The notes under the pieces were generated by a model, which made no database searches, was not told the origin of the DNA, and saw only the letters and a program-made list of their open reading frames with translations. A program made the translations under genes and the position numbers. This document shows, one piece after another, positions 7,880 through 15,338 of a stretch of 64,000 nt of DNA (its first letter is position 1; each line of letters opens with the position of its first letter). The stretch covers positions 1 through 64,000 of the forward strand of contig NZ_JADEVO010000013.1 of the NCBI RefSeq assembly GCF_017114825.1. Direction: 5' to 3'. Source of the DNA: Pseudomonas gregormendelii. GTDB taxonomy: Bacteria; Pseudomonadota; Gammaproteobacteria; Pseudomonadales; Pseudomonadaceae.

Positions 7880-7982
7880 TCTCGCTCGACGGTGGGGGCG
7901 GGTCGAAACCATGGAAGCTTGCGCACAGGACACCGCCCCCGACCGCACGCACAGATTTTTCTCCTCACTCAGGAAAAGTTAA

Positions 7983-8495
7983 ATGCCGTTAACCGACAAA
8001 AAGCGACGGTTTGCTGACGCTCTCTTGTCTGGAGCGAGCAAATCACAAGCTGCCATCGATGCTGGCTACAGCGCGAAGACCGCAGCCCAGGCGGGCTCCA
8101 AGCTGGCCAAAGACAATGACGTCATCAACTACATCCAACGGGCAACATCACTCGAAGCTCTCCTCAACCAGGTTAAGTCAGGAGCCAAAAAAGTTAAGTT
8201 CGAGGTTCACGAAGTTAATTTTGAGACAGGCCAAACTAATGGCTTTCCGGCCTTGGTCAACAGTGTCGTCGCAGCGTTCGACAGTCGTGCGCTATTGGAA
8301 CGAATCGCACGCGACAATGAAAAACTCAATCCTGAGCTGGCTGCTAAAATTGCCCTTGGCCTCATGCCATATGATCACCCTAAGAAAAGCGATATAGGGA
8401 AGAAAGAGGCGAAGGAAAACGCAGCCCAACAAGTCGCGAAGGGCAAATTTAGCGCCTCAGCACCTCCCGCCACTCCGTTACGATCAGTGAAATGA
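7983..8495 (+). CDS. Phage terminase small subunit family protein
   Basis: The 170-residue protein has the Terminase_2-type N-terminus: LTDKKRRFADALLSGASKSQ, then AAIDAGYSAKTAAQAGSKL, which is the HTH that recognises the packaging site. The C-terminal half is basic and low-complexity (KKEAKENAAQQVAKGK). The small subunit selects DNA for packaging. No large subunit is present, so packaging would need a helper phage motor. PICI-type satellites use their own small terminase exactly this way. It overlaps the next gene by 4 bp. Confidence 0.8.
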   Translation: MPLTDKKRRFADALLSGASKSQAAIDAGYSAKTAAQAGSKLAKDNDVINYIQRATSLEALLNQVKSGAKKVKFEVHEVNFETGQTNGFPALVNSVVAAFDSRALLERIARDNEKLNPELAAKIALGLMPYDHPKKSDIGKKEAKENAAQQVAKGKFSASAPPATPLRSVK

Positions 8496-8668
8496 TGAGT
8501 TCTAATGACGAAAAGCCCGCGGTGTTGCCCAGTTGTAATGATCCCCTAGATTACCTTTTGGCGGTCATGAACGATGTAACCAGCGATCCGGCATCCAGGA
8601 TAGAGGCAGCCAAGACTCTGATGCCCTATTTCTACGAATCAATTAATGTGCCCGACGCCCACGACTGA
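8492..8668 (+). CDS. Short terminase-linked protein, 58 aa
   Basis: The frame opens at ATG 8492 in the stop codon of the small-terminase gene (ATGA overlap) and encodes 58 residues. The middle, PLDYLLAVMNDVTSDPASRI followed by EAAKTLMPYFYE, resembles a segment often found at the C-terminus of phage small terminase proteins. The pair may therefore be one ancestral protein split in two, or a coupled partner. Evidence is the overlap plus this resemblance from memory. Confidence 0.6.
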   Translation: MMSSNDEKPAVLPSCNDPLDYLLAVMNDVTSDPASRIEAAKTLMPYFYESINVPDAHD

Positions 8669-9009
8669 GCGCCTCGTGCGGCTCATACCCTCCTACCGCA
8701 CTTTAAATCTGTTGCTCACCGCTCAATTTTCGGAGGCTATCCCCCCTGTTTTGCCCAATCCTACGGTGCCGATCGGCAGACAGCACACGATGCTACCTAC
8801 CTACTTGGCTAACGCGATGGCGGTGGCCGTGGCCGTGGGGCTCTATGCATCACACATATAGGTATCTGCCACAAATGCGATGCACGCTTTACCGGCTGGC
8901 TAGAATATCGGCCCCCTCCGGCACATCGTGCGATGTCGTCAGAGCTCGCCTCTAGCTGGCATCGATCATCCTCTGAAAACTTAAGTGAGAAACGACCGTA
9001 TACGGGGTT
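8669..9009. other. Gap between packaging genes and defence cargo
   Basis: No gene here is well supported. A frame from ATG 8790 to 8861 would encode a 23-residue hydrophobic peptide (ANAMAVAVAVGLYASH). It looks faintly like the N-terminus of the protein at 14734, but there is no clear ribosome binding site. The region is where convergent transcripts from the packaging module and the SIR2 gene meet, yet I see no clear intrinsic terminator. Confidence 0.4.
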
Positions 9010-10452
9010 CTATCCCCCATTATTAACAATAAAATCTAGCAATCGCTGCAAGAATTCCTCCTGCGTTTCCTTTATTTCAGCTCTCCAATCAGCAATTGAA
9101 GCTTCGAGACCAGCCATATTTTTCAAATTTTGAGTCTGCGCGATCGACATTATCTTCGCAGTAAGTAATTCTTGAATACGCGAATCATAACTAACCAGAA
9201 ACTCCTTCATTAACTCCTGTCTACGCTGGGGCCCTATTTTTCTACCAGCCCTGCGCACCGCCTGCTCAAGATCGGAGGTTCGTGATCTTTTAATGCCGGA
9301 GACGTTATCCAAATGTTCAGTAGCACCACTTTTAACAAGCTTCACTTGTGGTGCAAGATGCAAAATAAATGCTGGTACAGCACTTACTTCCGGACTAACT
9401 ATTTCCAATTTCCGCTCGGGAGAGAACGCAAGCCAATTCCGAATGCATTCGTTAATATGCTGATCACCAAAGCCATAGCCTACGCAGACCAGTCGATCTA
9501 GGCTATTTAGGTGTGATCTAAAATGTTTCAATAGACTTTTCGGCAACACCTGCGAACCATGCTCATGAAATTTTTGAGCACCGGAAAGAAGTGTTCTTCT
9601 TAAAAAATTCATTTGCCCGTCAAAGTCGGCGTAAGCAATTTCATTATTGACTCTAACGATGCCGCCCGGCGTCCCGGGATCCACATAAATCAACTCTTCG
9701 TTCATAATGCGCAGAGCGTCCAAAACTGAAGATGGCGAGTCCGCCTCCGGCACGACCTTTAACAAATCACCAGCATCATTATAAACAAACATATCAAGAG
9801 CGCCATGTATCTTGATTAGATAGATACCTTCTTCCGCCGGATTCGGAAAGAACATTGCGCCTTCATCTAAAGTAGCTCTACTCAGCGTATCCATTTCTAT
9901 GCTGCCGATGATCGCTCCATCCATGCTTCTTCTTGGAAGCTTAATCCGCACTCCGCTAAAGCCTGAATAAATTGGAATTTTAAAATGGCTCGCGATCGAC
10001 TCGACGATAGAATCGTGATTTAGTGAAAACACCCATAACGGCCTATTCTCTTTGTATAAAGATTCAATACCTCTATATAGCTCTAAACTCTTTAAAATTA
10101 CTTCTTTGCTTGATACATGAACACCATACAACTTATAATAAATTATTTGCACCAGCCAAGAATAAAGCGAATGATAGTGCTGAGATGAATGCATCATCCT
10201 TTTTGACTGAACTTCCAAATATCCTAGAACGCTTTCATAATGCAGATCTTTCCTATCCCATACAGAGATAAAGTCATCAATCACCTCAGCGGGGTGCCCA
10301 CCGCCTTGAGCGGTCCATCCAAGGTTGAACTTTCGTAATTTCTCCGGAGTAAGCCAGGACTTCAGCTCGGCGGTCAATTCCCAAACAAGTGGCATTTCAG
10401 CATCGTATGATGCTCCTGCACCTAAAAATAAACCGGTCAAATTTCTCGACAT
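9010..10452 (-). CDS. SIR2-family protein, probable NAD-degrading defence effector
   Basis: From ATG 10452 the product is 480 residues; a start at 10527 would add 25. The N-terminal SIR2-like domain shows the NAD-binding signature GAGAS (11-15), a SLNHD motif (143-147) in the place of the usual NYD, His216 in KIHGAL as the likely catalytic histidine, and GYGFGD (325-330). The last ~100 residues are helical and charged with no recognisable domain. SIR2 proteins of this kind (in DSR, Thoeris, SIR2-HerA and Argonaute systems) destroy NAD+ on phage infection. It is the last gene of a minus-strand cargo block. NAD depletion is inferred from the family. Confidence 0.85.
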   Translation of the reverse strand: MSRNLTGLFLGAGASYDAEMPLVWELTAELKSWLTPEKLRKFNLGWTAQGGGHPAEVIDDFISVWDRKDLHYESVLGYLEVQSKRMMHSSQHYHSLYSWLVQIIYYKLYGVHVSSKEVILKSLELYRGIESLYKENRPLWVFSLNHDSIVESIASHFKIPIYSGFSGVRIKLPRRSMDGAIIGSIEMDTLSRATLDEGAMFFPNPAEEGIYLIKIHGALDMFVYNDAGDLLKVVPEADSPSSVLDALRIMNEELIYVDPGTPGGIVRVNNEIAYADFDGQMNFLRRTLLSGAQKFHEHGSQVLPKSLLKHFRSHLNSLDRLVCVGYGFGDQHINECIRNWLAFSPERKLEIVSPEVSAVPAFILHLAPQVKLVKSGATEHLDNVSGIKRSRTSDLEQAVRRAGRKIGPQRRQELMKEFLVSYDSRIQELLTAKIMSIAQTQNLKNMAGLEASIADWRAEIKETQEEFLQRLLDFIVNNGG

Positions 10453-10591
10453 AATTCCACCCTCGTGGCGACCGTTTAATAATTCTAAATCGCTATAACA
10501 GACTTGGCACTCAAGATACTTGAACATTGAGAAATGACTCTTGCGAGTCGAATCATATTAGCTACCTAGATAGTTTTACAACTAAAATCAG

Positions 10592-11161
10592 CTAGTCGTC
10601 AATTTCATGCCGAGCATTAGGCACGAGCCTAAACTGACCATCAAGAAAATGAGCAAGCAGTTCATACATAATCTTAGTTGCAAACTCCGCATCCCCTTCC
10701 ATAATGTTTTGCGGGTGAGCTGGCTATCGAATAAAGCGATCCGAAAGGCTTCCTCGATAATCGGTTCCATCTAGACTCGTATGGCAATAGGCATTACGCC
10801 GCGCATTCAAAGTTTGCGCGCCGGCTAGTAGATCAGATGGGAGCAAACCTGAGCTCCATGCCACCGAAAGATTTTTACCATGACCAAAATTTGCCCTCCC
10901 CTTCTTCGCAACTAATGCTCGAGCAAGCAGGTGCTTTACGAATGCGTTTGCAACTATGACAGTTGCTATATATTCGTTATTTATAAAGCACGCTCTCGCT
11001 TCTTCCAGCAAAGTCCGTAGCTCAAGTCCTTGCCAATTAACGAATACAGGCTGAACGAACTGCGACAGCCAAATAATGCGATCGGCCCTCGCATCTACAC
11101 TCTTTTCATCAGCACGCCGGAGAGAATCAACGACCTCAAGCTTAATGTTAATCGCTAGCAA
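10592..11161 (-). pseudogene. HEPN-like protein interrupted by an in-frame TAG
   Basis: From a TTG start at 11161 (GGGGGGGTGGAGAT upstream) the frame gives 145 residues and stops at TAG 10724-10726. The same frame then stays open for 43 codons to TAG 10592-10594, with protein-like sequence (EFATKIMYELLAHFLDGQFR). Residues 122-127 read RNAYCH, the R-x4-H signature of HEPN ribonuclease folds. The simplest reading is a ~189-residue HEPN protein cut by one nonsense mutation. A truncated but functional protein, or stop readthrough, are alternatives. It lies between the membrane-protein genes and the SIR2 gene on the same strand. Confidence 0.7.
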
Positions 11162-11280
11162 ATCTCCACCCCCCCGTTAGCATTTCAAAAATCCTGGAAG
11201 AATGATCATTCGCTTCATGATGCCTAAAAAATTAGGATTAATGTCAGCTTATCACGGCCGCCATATGAGTCAATTTCAAA

Positions 11281-11320
11281 TACAACTACAACTACAACTA
11301 CAACTACAACTACAACTACA
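11281..11320. repeat. Hexanucleotide tandem repeat (TACAAC)n
   Basis: Six full TACAAC units and a partial seventh run without interruption. The tract lies between the stop of the membrane-protein gene (11346) and the start of the HEPN-like gene (11161), about 120-160 bp upstream of that start on the minus strand. Because the unit is six bases, changes in copy number would alter spacing in a leader or promoter, not a reading frame. Confidence 0.95.
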
Positions 11321-11345
11321 AAATATTACTACTTAAATCGATTAT

Positions 11346-12020
11346 TTAGGTACGAGACGTTTCCAAAAATGCTTCTTTTATCTCTAGCAACTCGCCCGCT
11401 GAATATTTTATCGCCACATAATAGGGAAGTATTCCCGAGATAAAAAAATGAAATGATCGCCAGGTAACAACTACAAACAATGCAAAACATACAAAACCCA
11501 AAGCTAAATTAACCGCGGTAAAATGCAGCACCACAAGAATGCCCATAGAAGCAGCAAGAAAAACTTCGGCGAGTGAGCGTGTCCTTTTGGCTTGCTTTTG
11601 GTTGCGTTCAATTTCCCTCTTGGCGTCCAATCCTAACGCGACCCTTTTTGCTTCGTCGTATTTGTAACCATGATAAATCAGCGTAATGTCAATTATAAGG
11701 AGCTGGAAGTCGGACTTTAGAGTAAATAGAAAGAAGAGCCCTTCAGAAAGCTTTCGTGCAAACCATGCCACAAATAAAACAAAAGCTACCGAACTTATAA
11801 GCTCAGTGAGGGCAAGAGACGGAATAACCCCGTCGGACATATCAATAAGGGCCTTCACCTTTAGCTCACTCAAACCTAACAACACATTATCGCTCTTAAG
11901 CGCGCATCCAACATGTATGCAAACCACAAAAAACAGCCAGCTAAATATGTTTGCCAAGCTGAACTTGAATCCTAGCTCTTCGTCATATCTAGCCTTGCAA
12001 TACTCGAGTAATTTATCCAT
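11346..12020 (-). CDS. Integral membrane protein of the cargo block
   Basis: This 224-residue protein has hydrophobic segments at about 22-42, 68-90, 150-172 and 174-195, with a charged central stretch (DAKREIERNQKQAKRTR) between pairs. I recognise no family. Its ATG overlaps the TAA stop of the upstream 282-aa gene by one base (TAATG), so the two are translationally coupled and probably act together. A soluble sensor paired with a membrane effector is a frequent antiphage design. That role is inference from context. Confidence 0.8.
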   Translation of the reverse strand: MDKLLEYCKARYDEELGFKFSLANIFSWLFFVVCIHVGCALKSDNVLLGLSELKVKALIDMSDGVIPSLALTELISSVAFVLFVAWFARKLSEGLFFLFTLKSDFQLLIIDITLIYHGYKYDEAKRVALGLDAKREIERNQKQAKRTRSLAEVFLAASMGILVVLHFTAVNLALGFVCFALFVVVTWRSFHFFISGILPYYVAIKYSAGELLEIKEAFLETSRT

Positions 12021-12868
12021 TACACGAGCCTAATAAAGAACACATCGCCGCCCTTTGTATCATAAGCACCACCCTCATAAATTGGACTACCCACGAAATT
12101 CATTGGCAGCGCAATTCCGAGATACATTTTTATCACGTTGAACTCTACCTCACTCTTATACTGCAGCTTAATCATCCTTTCAGTAACAACATTTATGACT
12201 TTTGCGGTTTTATTAATAGCATCCAACTCTGTGACCCGCACGGAGAAAACCAAAGGGCTGCCCAAATGTCTTCGAGAAACGATCGCGTGAAAATTTTCGC
12301 TCGCAACTCTATTGAATTTAAAGGCGTGCGGTTTGTCAGTATCCACTATTAGTTCAATAGTACTTTGTCCTGCATTGGAATTCCGAACAACGCTGATTAA
12401 CTGATCAACCTCCTTGTTTATTGCGCGATCGCCATAGGGATGTTGAGAAGCACTTGGCAAGAAATTTTCATAGCTTTGCGGATCTATGATTCCCTGTTTT
12501 ACCTGCATGTCTCGAATAGCAGATTGCTCAGCTAAAGAGCTGGCATTCGCTAATGCTCCTTGCCGGGAGGCTTCGACTGCAGGGGTGATCGCACTAACTA
12601 TTCTCGATAGAGTTTTCTTTATCCTTGGACTGTTTTCAACGAATTCAATAATGAAGCCACCATCCCTTGGCGGCCTCGACCACAGCTCGGTTTCCGCATA
12701 GTCTTGACCTTTTAGCCGAGCGTTTTTCCAAACCTCTCCGTACTTTACGTCGAGGTGGGCACGATTGACCGCGCCTTGCAGATGGTGAAGGCTGCGGCCA
12801 AGTGTCCTTAAGCTGACAGTGTGATCCCGAGTAATTTGCCCTTCGAAGTGGAGGTGTAACAGGCTCAT
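12020..12868 (-). CDS. Conserved-looking hypothetical protein, coupled to membrane protein
   Basis: This 282-residue soluble protein starts at ATG 12868 with AAGGA seven bases upstream. The N-terminus (LHLHFEGQITRDHTVSLRTL) is followed by a mixed alpha/beta body and a C-terminal beta-rich part ending GGDVFFIRLV. I see no catalytic motif and cannot name a family. Its stop overlaps the start of the membrane-protein gene. It may be the sensing or regulatory half of a two-gene system. Confidence 0.78.
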   Translation of the reverse strand: MSLLHLHFEGQITRDHTVSLRTLGRSLHHLQGAVNRAHLDVKYGEVWKNARLKGQDYAETELWSRPPRDGGFIIEFVENSPRIKKTLSRIVSAITPAVEASRQGALANASSLAEQSAIRDMQVKQGIIDPQSYENFLPSASQHPYGDRAINKEVDQLISVVRNSNAGQSTIELIVDTDKPHAFKFNRVASENFHAIVSRRHLGSPLVFSVRVTELDAINKTAKVINVVTERMIKLQYKSEVEFNVIKMYLGIALPMNFVGSPIYEGGAYDTKGGDVFFIRLV

Positions 12869-12944
12869 CGCTGCATCCTTGCAAAATCATTAAAGGACCT
12901 GATGTCCCCGGGCTGAACAGATTTGAAATAGGGTAGGCAGCAGG

Positions 12945-14249
12945 TTACGTATCTTTGGGTATATCGCCTGAGATACCTGCGGGCGCTGAGCTGACGCCTA
13001 CCTTGTTTCTGGCACGCTCCAGCGAATTACTAGCCAAATCAGTTACCTTCTCCACGAATCCGGGGACAGATTTTGCCGCATTCTTGACCAGATCAGACGC
13101 GATGAGCTCATGCCATGGACTGCCATAACTCGCTGACTCCACGAGCCTAAGCGGTTGTTCATCTAACCTTGAGAGTGCCGATCGCAAGAGCTGCTGCTCC
13201 AATTCGGGATCTACACGAGAAGCTTCGCGCCTGTACCCTTCATACGCCCTAGATATAGATGCCTTGAAAGCATAGTCTTCGGATAACCTGAACCGTTGTC
13301 CTATTTGCTTCGTTGCAAGCCAAGCAAACCATATCGGTGCACCTACTGATAGGCCGGCGAGCATAAGATTCAGTAATACGATTCCGACTGAAGAGTCGGG
13401 TGTGGCCATTAGCCTTGCCAGCGACTCGAGCTGCTGACCACCTACGTAGCCACCGATGGCCAGCGCACCGACTAGACCAACAACCCAAGCCCAGGTGGAC
13501 CAATCAAGTTTTTTTGACCTTTCCGAAAAAGCTGCTGCCAATCCTAGGCTTGTGGCTGAGGAATAGGCCGATTCGCACAGAGCCAGTATTGACGTCGCTT
13601 CGTCAAATTGCACTTTCATAGTCTCGTTAGCTTTGTCTAACGCCTCACGAAGTGCCAATACATGGGCCCTATCTTTTTCAGCCTCGTTACGTAGATCAGC
13701 TACCGTCCTACGGGACTCCGCAAGTGCCTCTAAATCTGCGGGCAACTGGTCAGCCGCATCGTGCGCTCGCTCGATGCGCTCAACCATTGCCGTGAGCCCC
13801 TCAGTACGCTGAGAAACACTTTGCAGCCTCAGCTCCATTGCCCGCGCTTGACTAGACGACTTTTTAACCAATTGACCTGTTTTTAAGGCTAGGGCTTTCT
13901 GGTCATCAAAGTGAGCATCGAAGCATTCCGAGGCAAAATCGATCAACCACAAGATCGCGCTCACTGCCGCGGGCTCAGCAAGATTAGGCGCGGAATTCAC
14001 TCGAGCGAAATTGGTGCGCTCAGCTAACGAACTCACCATAGCGACTATTGCCTTTGATGGTTCGTCATCGAGATCGGACAAACTGAGAGCCAGCACTGAA
14101 ATCTTAGAAGCGATTTCAGCAGGCGATATAGAAATTTGGCCCCAATGCCCAGTGCTAATGCTGAGAGGGATGCTTGGAGTGCCGTGTGCTCGGAGAGCGT
14201 CTTCTAAATCTACAAGGGCTTTGAAGAGAGAGTTATACGCTGAGTGCAC
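12945..14249 (-). CDS. Coiled-coil protein with two membrane segments
   Basis: A GTG start at 14249 with AAGGAA five bases upstream gives 434 residues. The order is a soluble helical N-terminus (1-120), a long charged coiled coil (about 125-225), membrane segments at about 251-271 and 288-312, and a C-terminal helical domain. I recognise no family. It is the first cargo gene inside attR and lies 76 bp upstream of the 282-aa gene on the same strand. No terminator is visible between it and tRNA-Arg, so tRNA transcription may read into it. Confidence 0.78.
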   Translation of the reverse strand: MHSAYNSLFKALVDLEDALRAHGTPSIPLSISTGHWGQISISPAEIASKISVLALSLSDLDDEPSKAIVAMVSSLAERTNFARVNSAPNLAEPAAVSAILWLIDFASECFDAHFDDQKALALKTGQLVKKSSSQARAMELRLQSVSQRTEGLTAMVERIERAHDAADQLPADLEALAESRRTVADLRNEAEKDRAHVLALREALDKANETMKVQFDEATSILALCESAYSSATSLGLAAAFSERSKKLDWSTWAWVVGLVGALAIGGYVGGQQLESLARLMATPDSSVGIVLLNLMLAGLSVGAPIWFAWLATKQIGQRFRLSEDYAFKASISRAYEGYRREASRVDPELEQQLLRSALSRLDEQPLRLVESASYGSPWHELIASDLVKNAAKSVPGFVEKVTDLASNSLERARNKVGVSSAPAGISGDIPKDT

Positions 14250-14312
14250 GACGGTTCCTTCCCTGAATGGCTGATTATTTTTCGATTCAACAAACAGACA
14301 TCAGTCGCTAGC

Positions 14313-14333
14313 GCTGGTAGGTTGCTGGTACGG
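14313..14333 (+). repeat. Putative integrase arm site, right
   Basis: This 21-bp copy matches 857-877 at 20 of 21 bases, in the same orientation, and contains GCTGGTA twice at an 11-bp period. It lies 44 bp inside the right attachment repeat and upstream of the first cargo gene. A matched pair near both ends, just inside the core repeats, fits arm-type integrase binding sites. Confidence 0.55.
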
Positions 14334-14376
14334 CCTATGGATTTCCCAAGCGAACCAGCCAAATCACTCGCAAATA

Positions 14377-14424
14377 TTGGTGTCCCAGGGCAGGTTCGAA
14401 CTGCCAACCTTCCCCTTAGGAGGG
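14377..14424 (-). repeat. attR: 48-bp repeat within tRNA-Arg(CCT)
   Basis: This is the right copy of the direct repeat found at 714-761. It covers the 3' part of the tRNA gene plus one base beyond the CCA, and its upstream part (to 14454) completes a functional tRNA. The element therefore restores the tRNA on integration. Confidence 0.92.
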
Positions 14425-14454
14425 GGATGCTCTATCCAATTGAGCTACTGAGAC
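14378..14454 (-). tRNA. tRNA-Arg(CCT)
   Basis: The 77-nt cloverleaf is complete on the minus strand. GTCTCAG pairs with CTGGGAC in the acceptor stem (one G-U pair), the anticodon loop is CTCCTAA giving anticodon CCT, the T arm is GGCAG-TTCGAAC-CTGCC, and CCA is encoded. It reads AGG codons. It serves as the attachment site of the island, whose genes begin right after its 3' end. Its original terminator is probably the one now 13.7 kb away at 603-641. Confidence 0.95.
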
Positions 14455-14733
14455 ACTGATCGCCACCGCTCTTGCGAAGGACGGCCTGCATGTTAACGGC
14501 CAGTTCCCCGTTTGTCATGTCGTACCCATCCTTTTTAAGCGTAGGCATTTTCGTCAGGAAATTCACGCCCATCGTGCAGATTGCACCAGGGCAAAAATCC
14601 CATTCTTGCAAAATGCAATGCCGGCATGCCTACCAATAGCGCTAACCTATTGATTTTATTGGGATAAAAGCCAATAAATCATTGGCATGCTGCCTGCTTT
14701 AACTGCTTTCATACACAAGCGGAGGCCAGCCTC

Positions 14734-14967
14734 ATGAACAGCACTCTATTAGTAGCCAATGCAATCGCCCTGGCGATCGTACTGGGTGTTCATTTTGCGC
14801 CGGAGAATGACGAGGTCGCTGCCAACCAGCGAACGCCTCACTACCTTCAGCTGCAAAGAGCTCCTCAGCTTGCCGTCATGAACAACCCAACCCGCGCATC
14901 CGCACAGGACGCGAGTCAGGCGATGGCGGTCGCCATCACGCCATCTTCGGATCGCCTGGTATTTTGA
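14734..14967 (+). CDS. Small hypothetical protein with hydrophobic N-terminus
   Basis: This 77-residue protein starts at ATG 14734 with GGAGG about eight bases upstream. Residues 4-20 (TLLVANAIALAIVLGVH) form one membrane anchor or uncleaved signal. The rest is polar and lacks a recognisable domain. It lies 22 bp upstream of another small membrane protein on the same strand, so they may form an operon ended by the terminator at 15199-15227. Confidence 0.65.
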   Translation: MNSTLLVANAIALAIVLGVHFAPENDEVAANQRTPHYLQLQRAPQLAVMNNPTRASAQDASQAMAVAITPSSDRLVF

Positions 14968-14989
14968 ATTTCTTCATCAGGAGCACAGC

Positions 14990-15169
14990 ATGTCCAAATG
15001 GGCCACAGGATTTCTCGCCTTATGTCTAATGAGCGGCATGCTGCATGTGGCCCTGATCGAGGATACCCTTGTGACTGCGCCGCTGGTTGTGTGCGCAGTA
15101 TCTGGCATCCTGTTCCTGCTGGCGCTGATTGCCGGTCGCAAAATCAAGTTTGATCCCGTACTGCGCTAA
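14990..15169 (+). CDS. Small membrane protein, 59 aa
   Basis: ATG 14990 follows a good ribosome binding site (CAGGAG, 14979-14984). The 59-residue product has two hydrophobic segments (about 5-22 and 29-48) and a basic C-terminal tail (GRKIKFDPVLR). No family recognised. It is followed 29 bp later by a hairpin terminator, which supports a real transcript. Confidence 0.65.
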   Translation: MSKWATGFLALCLMSGMLHVALIEDTLVTAPLVVCAVSGILFLLALIAGRKIKFDPVLR

Positions 15170-15198
15170 CGCCTGCGGATCGAATTGCACTCTGCAAC

Positions 15199-15227
15199 AA
15201 GGGGCCTCAAAGGGCCCCTTGGCTTTT
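15199..15227 (+). terminator. Terminator after the two small membrane-protein genes
   Basis: An 8-bp stem (AAGGGGCC, 15199-15206, with 15213-15220) and 6-base loop are followed by GGCTTTT, a short T-run. Position and orientation suit the genes at 14734-15169. Confidence 0.7.
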
Positions 15228-15338
15228 CGCCAGGCAGCTTCATCGTCGGCCAGCGCCCGGACAAGGCAGACTCGACTGCCATCCATCCTGAATATCCCCT
15301 CCTCCACACGTCCTCCCTAGTAAATCGGCCAATTGCCA

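Larger units (their letters stand above)
714..14424. mobile_element. Integrated satellite-like genomic island at tRNA-Arg(CCT)
   Basis: The element is bounded by a 48-bp perfect direct repeat. The right copy (14377-14424) is the 3' part of an intact tRNA-Arg(CCT) gene; the left copy (714-761) is a displaced duplicate. A P4-type tyrosine integrase starts 119 bp inside the left repeat. The content is: integrase, ribbon-helix-helix and AlpA-like regulators, small HTH genes, palindromic iterons, a second integrase, an HK97-type capsid gene, a small-terminase gene, then a five-gene minus-strand cargo block with SIR2 and HEPN genes. The cargo is visibly more AT-rich than the core. Missing are portal, protease, large terminase and tail genes, so it cannot be a complete prophage. 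A phage satellite fits best; a decayed prophage that gained cargo is the alternative. Confidence 0.85.

Noticed and set aside
8790..8861. 23-residue hydrophobic peptide as a small toxin
   Set aside because: No ribosome binding site, no antisense RNA or partner seen, and only a vague similarity to the N-terminus at 14734.
11281..11320. Possible CRISPR or iteron interpretation of the TACAAC tract
   Set aside because: The unit is six bases without spacers, so it is a simple microsatellite. No cas genes and no repeat-spacer pattern occur anywhere in the window.
714..14424. Complete prophage
   Set aside because: Portal, large terminase, protease, tail, lysis and a typical lysogeny repressor are all missing between the attachment sites.
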